A stretch of DNA of 64,000 nucleotides from positions 682,001-746,000 of the forward strand of contig NZ_CP151633.1 of assembly GCF_038397715.1 (NCBI RefSeq), given 5' to 3'. The notes under the pieces were generated by a model, which did no database searches, was not told where the DNA came from, and saw only the letters and a program-made list of their open reading frames with translations. Within the stretch, counting starts at the first letter, position 1; each line of letters starts with the position of its first letter. Positions 1-9,250 of this stretch are shown here, one piece after another. Both the position numbers and the translations under genes were made by a program. The stretch is from Microbacterium sp. LWO14-1.2 (GTDB lineage Bacteria > Actinomycetota > Actinomycetes > Actinomycetales > Microbacteriaceae).

Positions 1-762
1 ACGACGATCGCCTCCGATCACGGCCAGGGGCGGCCGGACATGGTGATCCGTCTGGCCGGTGGCGCATCGATCCCGGTGGATGCCAAGGTCCCCCTCGATG
101 CTTTCCTCGAAGCGTCCGCGCTCCCGATCGGCGATGCCCACGAGACGCAGCGGCGCGCGCACATGCAGAAGCACGTCAAGGCGGTGCGCGCTCACATCGA
201 CGCACTCGCCAAGAAGGCGTACTGGTCGGGCCTCGAGTCGGGCCCCGAGTTCGTGATCTGCTTCCTGCCCAGTGAGTCCCTCTTGTCGGCCGCCGTCGAC
301 GAGGACCCGACGCTGCTCGACTACGCCTTCGGCCGCCGCGTCGCGCTCGCCTCGCCGGTGAACCTGTGGGCAGTGCTCAAGACGGTCGCCTACACCTGGA
401 CTCAGCAGGAGGTCTCGACCGAGGCACGCGCCCTACTCGCTCTGGGCACGCAGCTGTACGACCGCCTCGGGGTGCTCGCCGGGCATGCCGATGATCTGCG
501 TCGCGCGCTGGAACGCACTGTCGAGAGCTACAACCGCTTCGCCGGCTCACTCGAGAGCCGGGTACTCGTGACCGCGCGTCAGTTCCCCGGCATCGACACG
601 ACCGGGCTGGCAGAGTCGCCGAAGGGCGTGACGACGCAGACGCGGCGATTCACAGCGCCGGAGCTGGTCGGCAACGGCGACCCCGTCGACGATTCGCTGT
701 TCGCGGACGTGGGTGAGGTGCGTTCGCGCCTGGAAGGGAGTGGCGACCGGGGCAGGGACTGA
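1..762 (+). CDS. rmuC: DNA recombination protein RmuC, 3' part
   Basis: The frame is open from base 1, so the N-terminal half lies outside the window and 253 residues remain. RmuC proteins carry a long N-terminal coiled coil followed by a restriction-endonuclease-like core and limit recombination at inverted repeats. The visible part starts inside the core: RPDMVIRL and VDAKVPLDAF (about residues 11-35) match the conserved block of the family, followed by FVICFLPSES and LASPVNLWAVLKTVAYTW. The C-terminal 40 residues are poorly conserved tail. The gene ends 23 bp before a convergent small gene. Family assignment is firm; the biochemical activity of RmuC is itself inferred in the literature. 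Confidence 0.93.
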   Translation, partial: TTIASDHGQGRPDMVIRLAGGASIPVDAKVPLDAFLEASALPIGDAHETQRRAHMQKHVKAVRAHIDALAKKAYWSGLESGPEFVICFLPSESLLSAAVDEDPTLLDYAFGRRVALASPVNLWAVLKTVAYTWTQQEVSTEARALLALGTQLYDRLGVLAGHADDLRRALERTVESYNRFAGSLESRVLVTARQFPGIDTTGLAESPKGVTTQTRRFTAPELVGNGDPVDDSLFADVGEVRSRLEGSGDRGRD

Positions 763-785
763 TTCCCGGGTTCGGGGCGCCCGGG

Positions 786-1088
786 TCAGGCGACGCCGGG
801 GACGCCGCTCATGAGAAGGATGACGAGACCGCTCGTGACCACGAACGCACCGATCATCCACCAGGAGCTGAGCTCGTGGCCCTCGTCACGGCGCTTGCGG
901 AACAGCACGTCCGCTCGACGCGCAGGATCGGTGACGACCGGTGACGGCGCTCCGGGAGGCGTTGCCGCAGGGGCGGCGGCTCCCGGTGCCGAGATCTCGT
1001 CGACGTTCACACGCAGGATGCGACCTGTGTTGGTGGTGACGATCTTCGTCCGCGCGGCCTGAGAACCACGCGTCTGCTGCGTTGCCAT
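786..1088 (-). CDS. Small single-pass membrane protein, unknown function
   Basis: The protein has 100 residues. The N-terminal 70 residues are hydrophilic, rich in Ala and Pro (SAPGAAAPAATPPGAPSP), and precede one predicted membrane helix near the C-terminus (about residues 76-96, MIGAFVVTSGLVILLMSG). This suggests a tail-anchored or short single-pass protein with most of its mass in the cytoplasm. A good ribosome site (AGGAGGG) lies 7 nt before the ATG. It lies convergent to rmuC and upstream of glpX in the same direction. I do not recognise a named family and no enzymatic motif is present. Confidence 0.75.
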   Translation of the reverse strand: MATQQTRGSQAARTKIVTTNTGRILRVNVDEISAPGAAAPAATPPGAPSPVVTDPARRADVLFRKRRDEGHELSSWWMIGAFVVTSGLVILLMSGVPGVA

Positions 1089-1220
1089 CTGTTCGCCCTC
1101 CTGTGCCTGCGGTGCCTGGCGGCTCCGTCGACGGCGACAAACCCAGGGTCAATTGTGACACGACCCTGCAGGAAAGCTCGGCGCCGGGTCGCCGTGAGGG
1201 CATACCGGCTCGGTAACGAT

Positions 1221-1236
1221 GCCGCGACGACGCGGC
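1221..1236 (-). terminator. Short GC hairpin after glpX
   Basis: GCCGCG and CGCGGC flank a 4-base loop 11 bases beyond the glpX stop. There is no T-run, as is usual for actinobacterial terminators. This is a weak call. Confidence 0.35.
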
Positions 1237-1246
1237 GGCGATCAGG

Positions 1247-2233
1247 TCAGAGCCACTTCGAGACGAGGTGCTCCGAAGCGATCCGGCGGAGCGTCCCCGA
1301 GGCCCCGCGCAGCACGACGCTCTCGGTGTAGATGTACCCGTGCTCGCGTCGAACACCCGCGACGAGCTGGCCGTCGGTGACGCCCGTCGCCACGAAGATC
1401 GTGTTGTCCCCGCGCACGAGATCGTCGGCCTCGTACACCTTGTCCATGTCGAGACCGGCGTCGATTCCGCGCTGGCGCTCGTCGTCGTCGCGGGGCCACA
1501 GACGGCCCTGGATGTGCCCGCCGAGAGCCTTGATCGCACAGGCCGTGACGATGCCCTCCGGGCTGCCTCCGACGCCGACGCACATGTCGGTCCGCGCGGC
1601 GTGTCGCGCGGCGTTGATACCGCCGGCCACATCGCCGTCGCTCATCAGGCGGGTGCCGGCTCCGGCATCCCTGATCTCCTGGATGAGCTTCTCGTGGCGG
1701 GGCCGGTTCAGCACCGAGACCACGATCTCATCCACCGGCTTGCCCAGCGCCCCGGCGAGCTTGCGGATGTTCTCGCCGATCGGAAGGCGGATGTCGACGA
1801 CGCCCACACCCGCCGGGCCCGTGACCAGCTTGTCCATGTAGAAGACGCTCGAGGCGTCGAGCATCGAGCCCCGGTCCGAGACCGCGATCACCGAGAGCGC
1901 GTTCTGACGTCCGGCGGCGGTCAGCGAGGTCCCGTCGATCGGGTCGACGGCGATGTCGCACTCGGGACCCGTGCCGGTGCCGACGACCTCGCCGTTGAAC
2001 AGCATCGGGGCGTTGTCCTTCTCCCCCTCGCCGATCACGACCCGGCCCTGGAACGCGACCGTTCCGAGGAACGCGCGCATCGCGTCGACCGCCGCGCCGT
2101 CCGCCGCCTCCTTGGCGCCGCGCCCGATGAAGGGAACGGCTCGGATGGCCGCCGCCTCTGTCGCACGCACCAGCTCCATTGCGAGGTTTCGGTCAGGACG
2201 CAGGGGGCTCAGATCGGCCGTCAGACTCACCAT
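1247..2233 (-). CDS. glpX: Class II fructose-1,6-bisphosphatase GlpX
   Basis: The 328-residue protein hydrolyses fructose 1,6-bisphosphate to fructose 6-phosphate in gluconeogenesis. The sequence carries the GlpX signatures: IGEGEKDNAPM near residues 67-77, the metal-binding DPIDGTS at 97-103, then SDGDVAGGINAARH and GVGGSPEGIVTACAIKALGG. Length is normal for the family. The ATG at 2233 is preceded by TAGGCT with exactly 6 nt between, so the mRNA is probably leaderless and the start is well supported. It is divergent from the aldolase gene fbaA, which makes its substrate; the two promoters share a 180-bp region. In actinobacteria GlpX is usually the main FBPase. Confidence 0.97.
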   Translation of the reverse strand: MVSLTADLSPLRPDRNLAMELVRATEAAAIRAVPFIGRGAKEAADGAAVDAMRAFLGTVAFQGRVVIGEGEKDNAPMLFNGEVVGTGTGPECDIAVDPIDGTSLTAAGRQNALSVIAVSDRGSMLDASSVFYMDKLVTGPAGVGVVDIRLPIGENIRKLAGALGKPVDEIVVSVLNRPRHEKLIQEIRDAGAGTRLMSDGDVAGGINAARHAARTDMCVGVGGSPEGIVTACAIKALGGHIQGRLWPRDDDERQRGIDAGLDMDKVYEADDLVRGDNTIFVATGVTDGQLVAGVRREHGYIYTESVVLRGASGTLRRIASEHLVSKWL

Positions 2234-2372
2234 GCGGTCAGCCTAGCCACGGAACACGGTTCACACCGCCGTTTTCGCCCCTCGGCGACCGAAGGAATCG
2301 TAGTTCTTAACACCATGGCAGGGAGCGCCCGTGGACGGGGTTCCCTCGACGGCATCCGGACACCGACCCCGA

Positions 2373-2378
2373 TAGAGT
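2373..2378 (+). promoter_or_regulatory. -10 hexamer TAGAGT of fbaA
   Basis: TAGAGT sits 37 nt before the fbaA start, giving a predicted short leader of about 30 nt that includes the ribosome site GCAGGAG at 2404-2410. Confidence 0.5.
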
Positions 2379-2415
2379 GACAGCTGTCCCGGCTTCACCT
2401 ATCGCAGGAGTTCTC

Positions 2416-3444
<1,029 letters not shown>

Positions 3445-3460
3445 CCCACCGCTGACAGAC

Positions 3461-3491
3461 GGATGCCCCGGCCGACTCGGCCGGGGCATCC
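3461..3491. terminator. Hairpin terminator after fbaA
   Basis: A perfect 14-bp stem (GGATGCCCCGGCCG and its complement) with a 3-base loop begins 17 bases after the fbaA stop and lies before a convergent gene. It contains the GGATGC/GCATCC word in both arms. Confidence 0.85.
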
Positions 3492-3508
3492 GTGCGTCCA
3501 GGGCTGGA

Positions 3509-4030
3509 TCAGCGAGCGGTGGTGCTCATGATGTAGTCCACGAATGCGGGATCGCCCATCATCGGGATCGCCGCGCAGATCGACGTGAGCAGCAGCGTGA
3601 TCGCCGCTCCGACGATGGGAACCCACCAGCTGAGGCGCCTGCTGCGCAACCGGCGGAGCGAGACGGCCACGGTCACAGACCATCCGACGACGAGCACGAT
3701 CGCCGCGATGGTGCCCCACACACGCCCCTGCGCGATGTTGGTGAACTCGCCGTCGACGCCGACGATCTTCATCACCTCGTTCATCGCGGTCGGGAAGTCG
3801 AGGTAGGAGATCGCGGTCAGCACGACGTTGATGAGGCCGTACGCGAGCAACGCGATCGTGACGAACCGGTCGACGGGGTTCGTCCGCCGAACAGGCAGCT
3901 CCGCCTCGACCGCAGCCGGAGGGGCGGCGACGGCGGCATCCGGCATCTGGTCGAGCGGAGGCAGGCCCGCCGCTCTGCGCTGCTCCTCGGGAGTGGCGAG
4001 CTCCCCGTACTGCGGCCGCTGGTCGGTCAT
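3509..4030 (-). CDS. DUF6264-like membrane protein
   Basis: The protein has 173 residues. It starts with a hydrophilic segment containing PQYGELATPEEQ and QMPDA, followed by three predicted membrane helices (about residues 57-77, 105-126 and 137-157). This layout and the N-terminal PQYGE-ATPEEQ pattern resemble what I remember as DUF6264, a family found mainly in Microbacteriaceae; function is unknown. The ATG is preceded by TAGCAT with a 6-nt spacer, so the transcript is probably leaderless. It faces fbaA, with the terminator between. No catalytic motif is visible. Confidence 0.8.
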   Translation of the reverse strand: MTDQRPQYGELATPEEQRRAAGLPPLDQMPDAAVAAPPAAVEAELPVRRTNPVDRFVTIALLAYGLINVVLTAISYLDFPTAMNEVMKIVGVDGEFTNIAQGRVWGTIAAIVLVVGWSVTVAVSLRRLRSRRLSWWVPIVGAAITLLLTSICAAIPMMGDPAFVDYIMSTTAR

Positions 4031-4092
4031 CCCGTCATGCTATCCGGGCCGCCTCGGAACGACTCCCAGCGGAAGTCCCCGGACACGATGAC

Positions 4093-4123
4093 GGCCCCGG
4101 AGGCTTGGGGAATCCTCGGGGCC
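4093..4123 (-). terminator. Hairpin downstream of the ispH-iclR transcript
   Basis: GGCCCCGGAGG pairs with CCTCGGGGCC (one bulged base), with a 10-base loop, 160 bases beyond the IclR stop and 50 bases before the next promoter. The long gap between stop codon and hairpin leaves room for another RNA element. Confidence 0.5.
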
Positions 4124-4284
4124 GCGGACGGCGGATGCTGGGGACACCTGCCGTCCTGGTGGTAGATGGAACGCTGGGGACGTTCTCACACCAGTAGCCT
4201 CGTTTGCACAGACGGCTACACCTTGATGATAGGAGTGGCCCGGGGTGATCCACCAGGGCTATTTCTTCAGATAGTGAAACAACG
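4124..4284 (-). other. Structured intergenic segment, possible small RNA or 3' UTR
   Basis: This non-coding stretch between iclR and the next gene holds several stems: CTGGTG/CACCAG (4156-4161 with 4189-4194) enclosing GAACG/CGTTC (4169-4173 with 4181-4185), then GTAGCC/GGCTAC (4194-4199 with 4214-4219), and GGTG/CACC at 4244-4254. On the + strand TTGCAC (4205-4210) and TGATAG (4228-4233) are spaced 17 nt apart like a promoter. It does not match tmRNA, RNase P or SRP RNA as I remember them. Whether it is transcribed separately is unknown. Confidence 0.3.
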
Positions 4285-5073
4285 TCAGATCGAGAAGTCG
4301 AGAACGCTCTCGCTGTCGGACAGGACCTCGGTCCCCAGCTGCAGGGACAGCCGCCGCGCCGTCTGCTGCATCCTCATCACGAGCCTCCGGTCGACGACGT
4401 GCTCGGACGGCAGGGAGATCGCGAGCGAAGCCATCACGTTCGGTGCGATCACCGGCACGGCCACGCAGGTGTTGCCGATCGCGTACTCCTCCTCGTCGAC
4501 GGCGAAGCCCGGGGAGTGCTCGAGCTGGGTGAGCAGGGTGCGACGATCGCTGATCGTGCGCGGGGTCAGCTCCTCGAGACGGTGCCGAGAGAGATAGTCG
4601 AGCCGCTCATCGTCGGAGAGATCGGCGAGGATCTGCTTTCCGAGCGCGGTCGCGTGCGCGCTGGCGTCGAGGCCGACCCAGAGCTCGATGCGCGGATTCC
4701 GCACCGCATCCACGATGTCGACGAGGTGCATCTCGCCGTCGTGGTACCGGGACAGGTAGGCCGTCGCGCCGACCTCGTCGGTGACCGTGCGGAGTGCCGC
4801 CCGTACGCGTGCCAGGAAGACTCCACGAGCGTCGGTCTCCGACTGGAAGGCCGGGAAGCGCGTCCCGAGCACCAGCCCGTCGGGCTCGCTCGTCAGATAT
4901 CCCTCGTGGATCAGGGTGCGCACGAGGTTGTAGGTCGTGCCGGTGGTGAGCCCGGTGACGGCGGAGAGCGTCTTCACCGGCATCGGCCGAGGCGAGTTGG
5001 CGACGATGTCGACCAGACGCAGCGCGCGCTGCACCGACCCGATGAGGGTCGGCTCCGCCTCGGGGGCGTTCAC
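4285..5073 (-). CDS. IclR-family transcriptional regulator
   Basis: The protein has 262 residues with the usual two-part IclR layout: an N-terminal winged helix (about 10-75; VQRALRLVDIVANSP, then the recognition region TTGTTYNLVRTLIHEGYL) and a C-terminal ligand-binding domain (about 85-250) with GLDASAHATALGKQIL, the typical 'S.hAtAlGKa.LA' block, and EEYAIGNTCVAVPVIAP. The GTG start at 5073 lies 2 nt after the ispH stop and has GGAGG 9 nt upstream. Co-transcription with ispH is therefore very likely, which is unusual for an IclR regulator; its effector is unknown. It could also serve distant targets, since no adjacent catabolic operon is present. Confidence 0.92.
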   Translation of the reverse strand: MNAPEAEPTLIGSVQRALRLVDIVANSPRPMPVKTLSAVTGLTTGTTYNLVRTLIHEGYLTSEPDGLVLGTRFPAFQSETDARGVFLARVRAALRTVTDEVGATAYLSRYHDGEMHLVDIVDAVRNPRIELWVGLDASAHATALGKQILADLSDDERLDYLSRHRLEELTPRTISDRRTLLTQLEHSPGFAVDEEEYAIGNTCVAVPVIAPNVMASLAISLPSEHVVDRRLVMRMQQTARRLSLQLGTEVLSDSESVLDFSI

Positions 5074-5075
5074 CG

Positions 5076-6155
5076 CTATGCGCCTCCGCCGGACGCGCGA
5101 CCTCCCAGAGCCCGCGAGTCGCGCTGACCCGAGGCATCCTGTCGCAGTTCCTTGGGCAGCGAGAACATGAGGTCCTCCTCCGCCGTCTTCACCTCTTCGA
5201 CGTCGCGGTAGCCTGCGCCGTCGAGGGCGTCCAGCACCTCGCGCACGAGCACCTCGGGCACCGAGGCCCCGCTGGTCACGCCCACGGTGGCGACGCCGTC
5301 GAGCCACTCCTGCTTGACCTCTTCCGCGTAGTCCACGCGGTAGGCGGCCTTGGCGCCGTACTCGAGGGCCACCTCGACGAGGCGCACGCTGTTCGACGAG
5401 TTCGCCGATCCGACCACGATCACGAGATCCGCGTCCTTCGCGACCTTCTTGATCGCCACCTGACGGTTCTGGGTCGCGTAGCAGATGTCGTCGGACGGCG
5501 GATTGTGCAGTTCGGGGAAGCGCGTGCGCAGGCGGTTGACGGTCTCCATGGTCTCGTCGACCGACAGCGTGGTCTGCGAGAGCCAGACGACCTTCGACGG
5601 GTCCTTGACCTCGACCGTGTCCGCCTCCTCCGGGGAGTTCACCACGGTCACGTGATCGGGGGCCTCGCCCGCCGTGCCCTCGACCTCTTCGTGGCCGTCG
5701 TGACCGATGAGCAGGATCTCGAAGTCGTCGCGCGCGAAGCGCACGGCCTCGCGGTGCACCTTCGTGACGAGGGGGCAGGTCGCGTCGATCGCGTGCAGAC
5801 CTCGATCGGATGCCGCGTTCACGACCGCGGGCGACACTCCGTGTGCACTGAAGACGACGTGCGCTCCCTCGGGGACCTCGTCGACCTCCTCCACGAAGAT
5901 CGCGCCCTTCTCCTCGAGCTCGGTGACGACGTGGATGTTGTGCACGATCTGCTTGCGCACGTAGACGGGCGAGCCGTAGCGCTCCAGGGCCTTCTCGACC
6001 GCGACCACTGCGCGATCGACGCCGGCGCAGTATCCGCGCGGAGCGGCGAGCAGAACACGCTTCTGTCCGACCACCGGGTTATCCTGAAGCCGACCTGCCG
6101 CCGCACGTACTCGTGGGATGCGGGGAGTCGGGAGATGAACGGCAGTCGAAGTCAC
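5076..6155 (-). CDS. ispH: 4-hydroxy-3-methylbut-2-enyl diphosphate reductase
   Basis: IspH (LytB) performs the last MEP-pathway step, reducing HMBPP to IPP and DMAPP with a [4Fe-4S] cluster. The 359-residue protein has the three cluster cysteines in their expected settings: [11 protein letters not shown] (Cys43), DATCPLVTK (Cys127) and ICYATQNRQ (Cys225); VFSAHGVSP and [11 protein letters not shown] are further family blocks. The GTG start is supported by TAGAAT placed 6 nt upstream, i.e. a leaderless mRNA. It is divergent from xseA, as I remember for lytB2/xseA in mycobacteria, and directly upstream of an IclR gene. The last 20 residues (Gly, Arg, Ser rich) are a variable tail. Confidence 0.98.
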   Translation of the reverse strand: MTSTAVHLPTPRIPRVRAAAGRLQDNPVVGQKRVLLAAPRGYCAGVDRAVVAVEKALERYGSPVYVRKQIVHNIHVVTELEEKGAIFVEEVDEVPEGAHVVFSAHGVSPAVVNAASDRGLHAIDATCPLVTKVHREAVRFARDDFEILLIGHDGHEEVEGTAGEAPDHVTVVNSPEEADTVEVKDPSKVVWLSQTTLSVDETMETVNRLRTRFPELHNPPSDDICYATQNRQVAIKKVAKDADLVIVVGSANSSNSVRLVEVALEYGAKAAYRVDYAEEVKQEWLDGVATVGVTSGASVPEVLVREVLDALDGAGYRDVEEVKTAEEDLMFSLPKELRQDASGQRDSRALGGRASGGGA

Positions 6156-6209
6156 CCTTCGATTCTACCGTCGGCTGGCTGAGCAGGACCGGGAAGGTGC
6201 ACTGAGCGG

Positions 6210-7490
6210 ATGACAGTCTTCGAAGCGTCGACGCGTCCCGGCGAGACGCCCCCCGCCGACGCCGTCGCGCCGCGCGACTCGTCGGCGTCGGCACCCACCT
6301 CGGTGGCGCGGCTGAACGCCACGATCCGCGACTTCGTCGCCCGCTGGAACACCGTGTGGGTCGAGGGCGAGATCACCTCGTGGAACATCCGCGCCGGCAA
6401 CATCTTCGCCCGTCTGAAGGACACCCGTTCGGATGCGCAGATCTCGATCCGTATCTGGTCGAGCGTGCGTCCGCGCATCCCGAACGACCTCGGCGTCGGC
6501 GATCACGTGGTCGCCGCCGTCAAGGCCGACTACTTCGTGAAGTCCGGTGACTTCAGCTTCGCGGTGTCGGCCATGAAGCACGTCGGGCTGGGCGACCAGC
6601 TCGAGCGTCTGGAACGCCTCCGTGCGCAGCTGCGCCAGGAGGGCCTGTTCGACCCGTCGCGCAAGAAGCGCCTCCCCTTCCTCCCGCACGTGATCGGCCT
6701 CATCACCGGCGAGCGATCGGATGCCGAGAAGGACGTGCACCGCAACGCGGAGCTCCGGTGGCCGCAGGTGCGATTCCGCACCGAGTACGCGGCTGTCCAG
6801 GGCGACCGGTGCGTACCCGACACCCTCGCCGCTCTCGCCCGCCTCGACGCCGACCCCGACGTCGATGTGATCGTCATCGCGCGGGGCGGCGGCGATCCCC
6901 AGACCCTGCTCGGGTTCAGCGACGAGCGCCTGGTGCGTGCTGTCGCAGCAGCATCCACCCCCGTGGTGAGCGCGATCGGCCACGAGAACGACCACCCCCT
7001 GCTCGACGACGTCGCCGACCTGCGCGCATCGACACCGACCGATGCCGCGAAGCGCGTCGTGCCGGACGTCAGCGAGCAGCGGGCGCTGATCGCCCAGCTG
7101 CGCTCGCGTGCCACGTCGCGTCTCACGCAGCGCGTCACGCACGACATCGCGCAGCTCGAGCAGCTGCGCTCGCGGCCGGCTCTGCGCTCCCCCGACCCGA
7201 TCATCGACTCACGGTCGCAGGAGGTATGGCTCATGCTCTCCCGGGGCCGCGACAGCATCACCCGGCAGCTCGACGCCGCGGGGAGGAAGACGAGCGAGCT
7301 GCGAGCCTCGCTGCGCGCGCTCTCCCCCGCCGCGACGCTCGCCCGCGGCTACGCGATCGCACACCTCGACGGCGGTGTGATCCTTCGTGACGCCGCCGAC
7401 GCACCGGCGGGCAGCGCCCTGACGATCACGGTCGACCGGGGGTCGATCTCGGCGCGCTCCGAGGGCGAGATCGCCGAGAGCGACGACTGA
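6210..7490 (+). CDS. xseA: Exodeoxyribonuclease VII large subunit
   Basis: The 426-residue large subunit of exonuclease VII, a metal-independent ssDNA exonuclease. An N-terminal OB fold (about 30-125) contains VWVEGEITSWNI and GNIFARLKD; the catalytic domain contains RKKRLPFLPHVIGLITGERSDA, here without the more common 'TS..GAA' wording, then VDVIVIARGGGDPQTL, FSDERLVRAVAAASTPVVSAIGHEND and DDVADLRASTPTDAA, all diagnostic. A helical C-terminal region follows. A TACCGT hexamer (6166-6171) gives a leader of about 30 nt with GGGAAGG as ribosome site. The small subunit gene follows 190 bp downstream. Confidence 0.97.
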   Translation: MTVFEASTRPGETPPADAVAPRDSSASAPTSVARLNATIRDFVARWNTVWVEGEITSWNIRAGNIFARLKDTRSDAQISIRIWSSVRPRIPNDLGVGDHVVAAVKADYFVKSGDFSFAVSAMKHVGLGDQLERLERLRAQLRQEGLFDPSRKKRLPFLPHVIGLITGERSDAEKDVHRNAELRWPQVRFRTEYAAVQGDRCVPDTLAALARLDADPDVDVIVIARGGGDPQTLLGFSDERLVRAVAAASTPVVSAIGHENDHPLLDDVADLRASTPTDAAKRVVPDVSEQRALIAQLRSRATSRLTQRVTHDIAQLEQLRSRPALRSPDPIIDSRSQEVWLMLSRGRDSITRQLDAAGRKTSELRASLRALSPAATLARGYAIAHLDGGVILRDAADAPAGSALTITVDRGSISARSEGEIAESDD

Positions 7491-7682
7491 GCGGATCCCG
7501 ACGCGGAACGCGACGTGTGAGACGCGAGGCGAGCTGTCTTGCCACCGTGCGACGCCGTCGGAGTACGGCGGTCCTTCCGCTGGCTTCCGCTGGCCGCACG
7601 CTGGCCGCACGGTGGCTGTGCGGCGGCTCTGCGCGGCGGCTCTCCGCGTGAGCGCTCGGCGCGCACCGCGTAGGATGGAGGC

Positions 7683-7922
7683 GTGAGTGCGCTGAACGAC
7701 ACCCCTGTGGACACGCTGTCGTTCGAGGCCGCGCGTGACGAGCTCGTGAAGGTGGTGGCGGAGCTCGAACAGGGCGCGCCGACCCTCGAGCAGTCACTCG
7801 CCCTCTGGGAGCGCGGAGAGGCGCTCGCTGCCCGGTGCGAGGAGTGGCTCCTCGGCGCGAAGCGCCGCCTGGACGCCGCACGGGCCGCAGCATCCGACTC
7901 CCCCGACGGAGCGGAGTCATGA
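7683..7922 (+). CDS. xseB: Exodeoxyribonuclease VII small subunit
   Basis: The 79-residue helical-hairpin subunit that binds the C-terminal helices of XseA. Typical motifs are [19 protein letters not shown] and [29 protein letters not shown] sits exactly 6 nt before the GTG start, so xseB has its own leaderless promoter in addition to possible read-through from xseA. It overlaps the next gene by 4 bases (ATGA). The 190-bp gap from xseA has short GC-rich repeats (GGCGGCTCT twice near 7622-7645) and no gene. Confidence 0.96.
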   Translation: MSALNDTPVDTLSFEAARDELVKVVAELEQGAPTLEQSLALWERGEALAARCEEWLLGAKRRLDAARAAASDSPDGAES

Positions 7923-8557
7923 GCAGACGAGCCCCGATCGTCGCCGAGCTCGGCCGCCCCGAAACGCCAGAGGAGACCGCGGTCCGCAAGGCCGAGTTCA
8001 GCAAGGCGTACCGGTCGAGTCAGACGGTCCGCGGACTCATCGCCGCACTGCTCGCCACCCTGGCGATCGTCGTCGTCATCGTGCTGGCCGTGCCCCGCGG
8101 CGAGCCGGCCACCGAGCGCACAGTCGACATGGTCGGCATCGCCGCCGACGTCGAGTCCTCCGTCGGCAGCCCCGTCATCGTCCCCGAGCTCGGTGATTTC
8201 TGGCGTGTGAACGCCGCCGGCCTCACGAGCGGCGCGACCCCCGTGTGGGATGTCACGCTCGCCCCCGCATCGCAGAACGAGCGCGGTTTCATCAAGCTCG
8301 CCCAGGCCTTCGGCGTCGACTCCTCCTGGGCCCCGCAGCGGCTGAACGGCATCGCCCCGACCGACGCCACCGACATCGGCGGACTGGAGTGGGACGTGTA
8401 CTCGCTCGGTGATGCGGGCGCCAAGCAGAACGTGACCTACGCCATCGGCACGCAGGCCGGCGACGACTACGTGCTCCTGTACGGCTCGCGCTCGGCCGAA
8501 TCGACCGCCGACCTCGCCGAAACCCTCGTCCCCCAGATCCGCGATCTCTCGGAGTAG
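7919..8557 (+). CDS. DUF4245 domain membrane protein
   Basis: The 212-residue protein has one membrane helix at about residues 40-60 ([19 protein letters not shown]) and an extracytoplasmic domain of about 150 residues. The domain resembles DUF4245, an actinobacterial family of unknown function that, from memory, neighbours glpX and fum in mycobacteria too. It overlaps xseB by 4 bases and is followed 3 bp later by carbonic anhydrase, so the four genes xseB to fumC are likely one transcript. No catalytic residues can be named. Confidence 0.85.
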   Translation: MSRRAPIVAELGRPETPEETAVRKAEFSKAYRSSQTVRGLIAALLATLAIVVVIVLAVPRGEPATERTVDMVGIAADVESSVGSPVIVPELGDFWRVNAAGLTSGATPVWDVTLAPASQNERGFIKLAQAFGVDSSWAPQRLNGIAPTDATDIGGLEWDVYSLGDAGAKQNVTYAIGTQAGDDYVLLYGSRSAESTADLAETLVPQIRDLSE

Positions 8558-8560
8558 CCC

Positions 8561-9250
8561 ATGACGCACCCGCTCACGCCCGCCGCCGCCTGGACGCAGA
8601 TGCAGGAGGGGAACCGGCGATTCGTGAACGACGAGCCCCGTCACCCCAATCAGGATGTGGCGCGGCGCCGCGACCTCGAGGCCGCGCAGCACCCGGTGGC
8701 GACCCTCTTCGGGTGCTCCGACTCCCGCCTGGCCGCCGAGATCATCTTCGACCTCGGCCTCGGCGATCTCTTCGTCGTGCGCAACGCGGGTCAGGTGATC
8801 GGCGAGTCCATCGTCGCGAGCCTCGAGTACGCCGTCGCCGTGCTGGAGGTACCGCTGATCGTGGTGCTCGCGCATGACTCGTGCGGTGCTGTGCGCGCCG
8901 CGATCGACGGCACCGCGATCAACGCCGACCCGCTGCCTCCGCACATCTGGAAGCTCATCGCCCCGATCGTGCCCGCGGCCCGCAAGGTGCTCGCCGAGAG
9001 CGGCGGAACGACCGTCGACGAGATCGACGCCGAGCTCGTCGGGCGCGAGCACCTGCGCAACACGGTGGGCGACCTGCTGCAGTCGTCCGAGATCATCTCG
9101 AACGCCGTGGCCGAGGGGCGCCTGGGCATCGTGGGCGCCAACTACCGACTCGCAGAGGGCACCGCCGTGCCCGTCATCACCGTCGGCATCGAGACCGACG
9201 GAATCGAGACCGAGGGGCAGAGCCCCGCAACCAAGGAGGGTTCGGAATGA
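8561..9250 (+). CDS. Beta-class carbonic anhydrase
   Basis: The enzyme interconverts CO2 and bicarbonate using a Cys2His zinc site. All site residues are present: [10 protein letters not shown] with Cys52, Asp54 and Arg56, and HDSCGAV with His105 and Cys108. The 229-residue length is normal. There is no signal peptide, so it acts in the cytoplasm and can supply bicarbonate to carboxylases such as the PEP carboxylase encoded at 37991. The stop overlaps the fumC start by 4 bases, so the two are translated in a coupled manner. Confidence 0.96.
   Translation: MTHPLTPAAAWTQMQEGNRRFVNDEPRHPNQDVARRRDLEAAQHPVATLFGCSDSRLAAEIIFDLGLGDLFVVRNAGQVIGESIVASLEYAVAVLEVPLIVVLAHDSCGAVRAAIDGTAINADPLPPHIWKLIAPIVPAARKVLAESGGTTVDEIDAELVGREHLRNTVGDLLQSSEIISNAVAEGRLGIVGANYRLAEGTAVPVITVGIETDGIETEGQSPATKEGSE

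Noticed and set aside
4205..4233. Plus-strand promoter for a gene opposite iclR
   Set aside because: Hexamers are plausible but no supported ORF follows on the plus strand; kept only as part of the structured-segment note.
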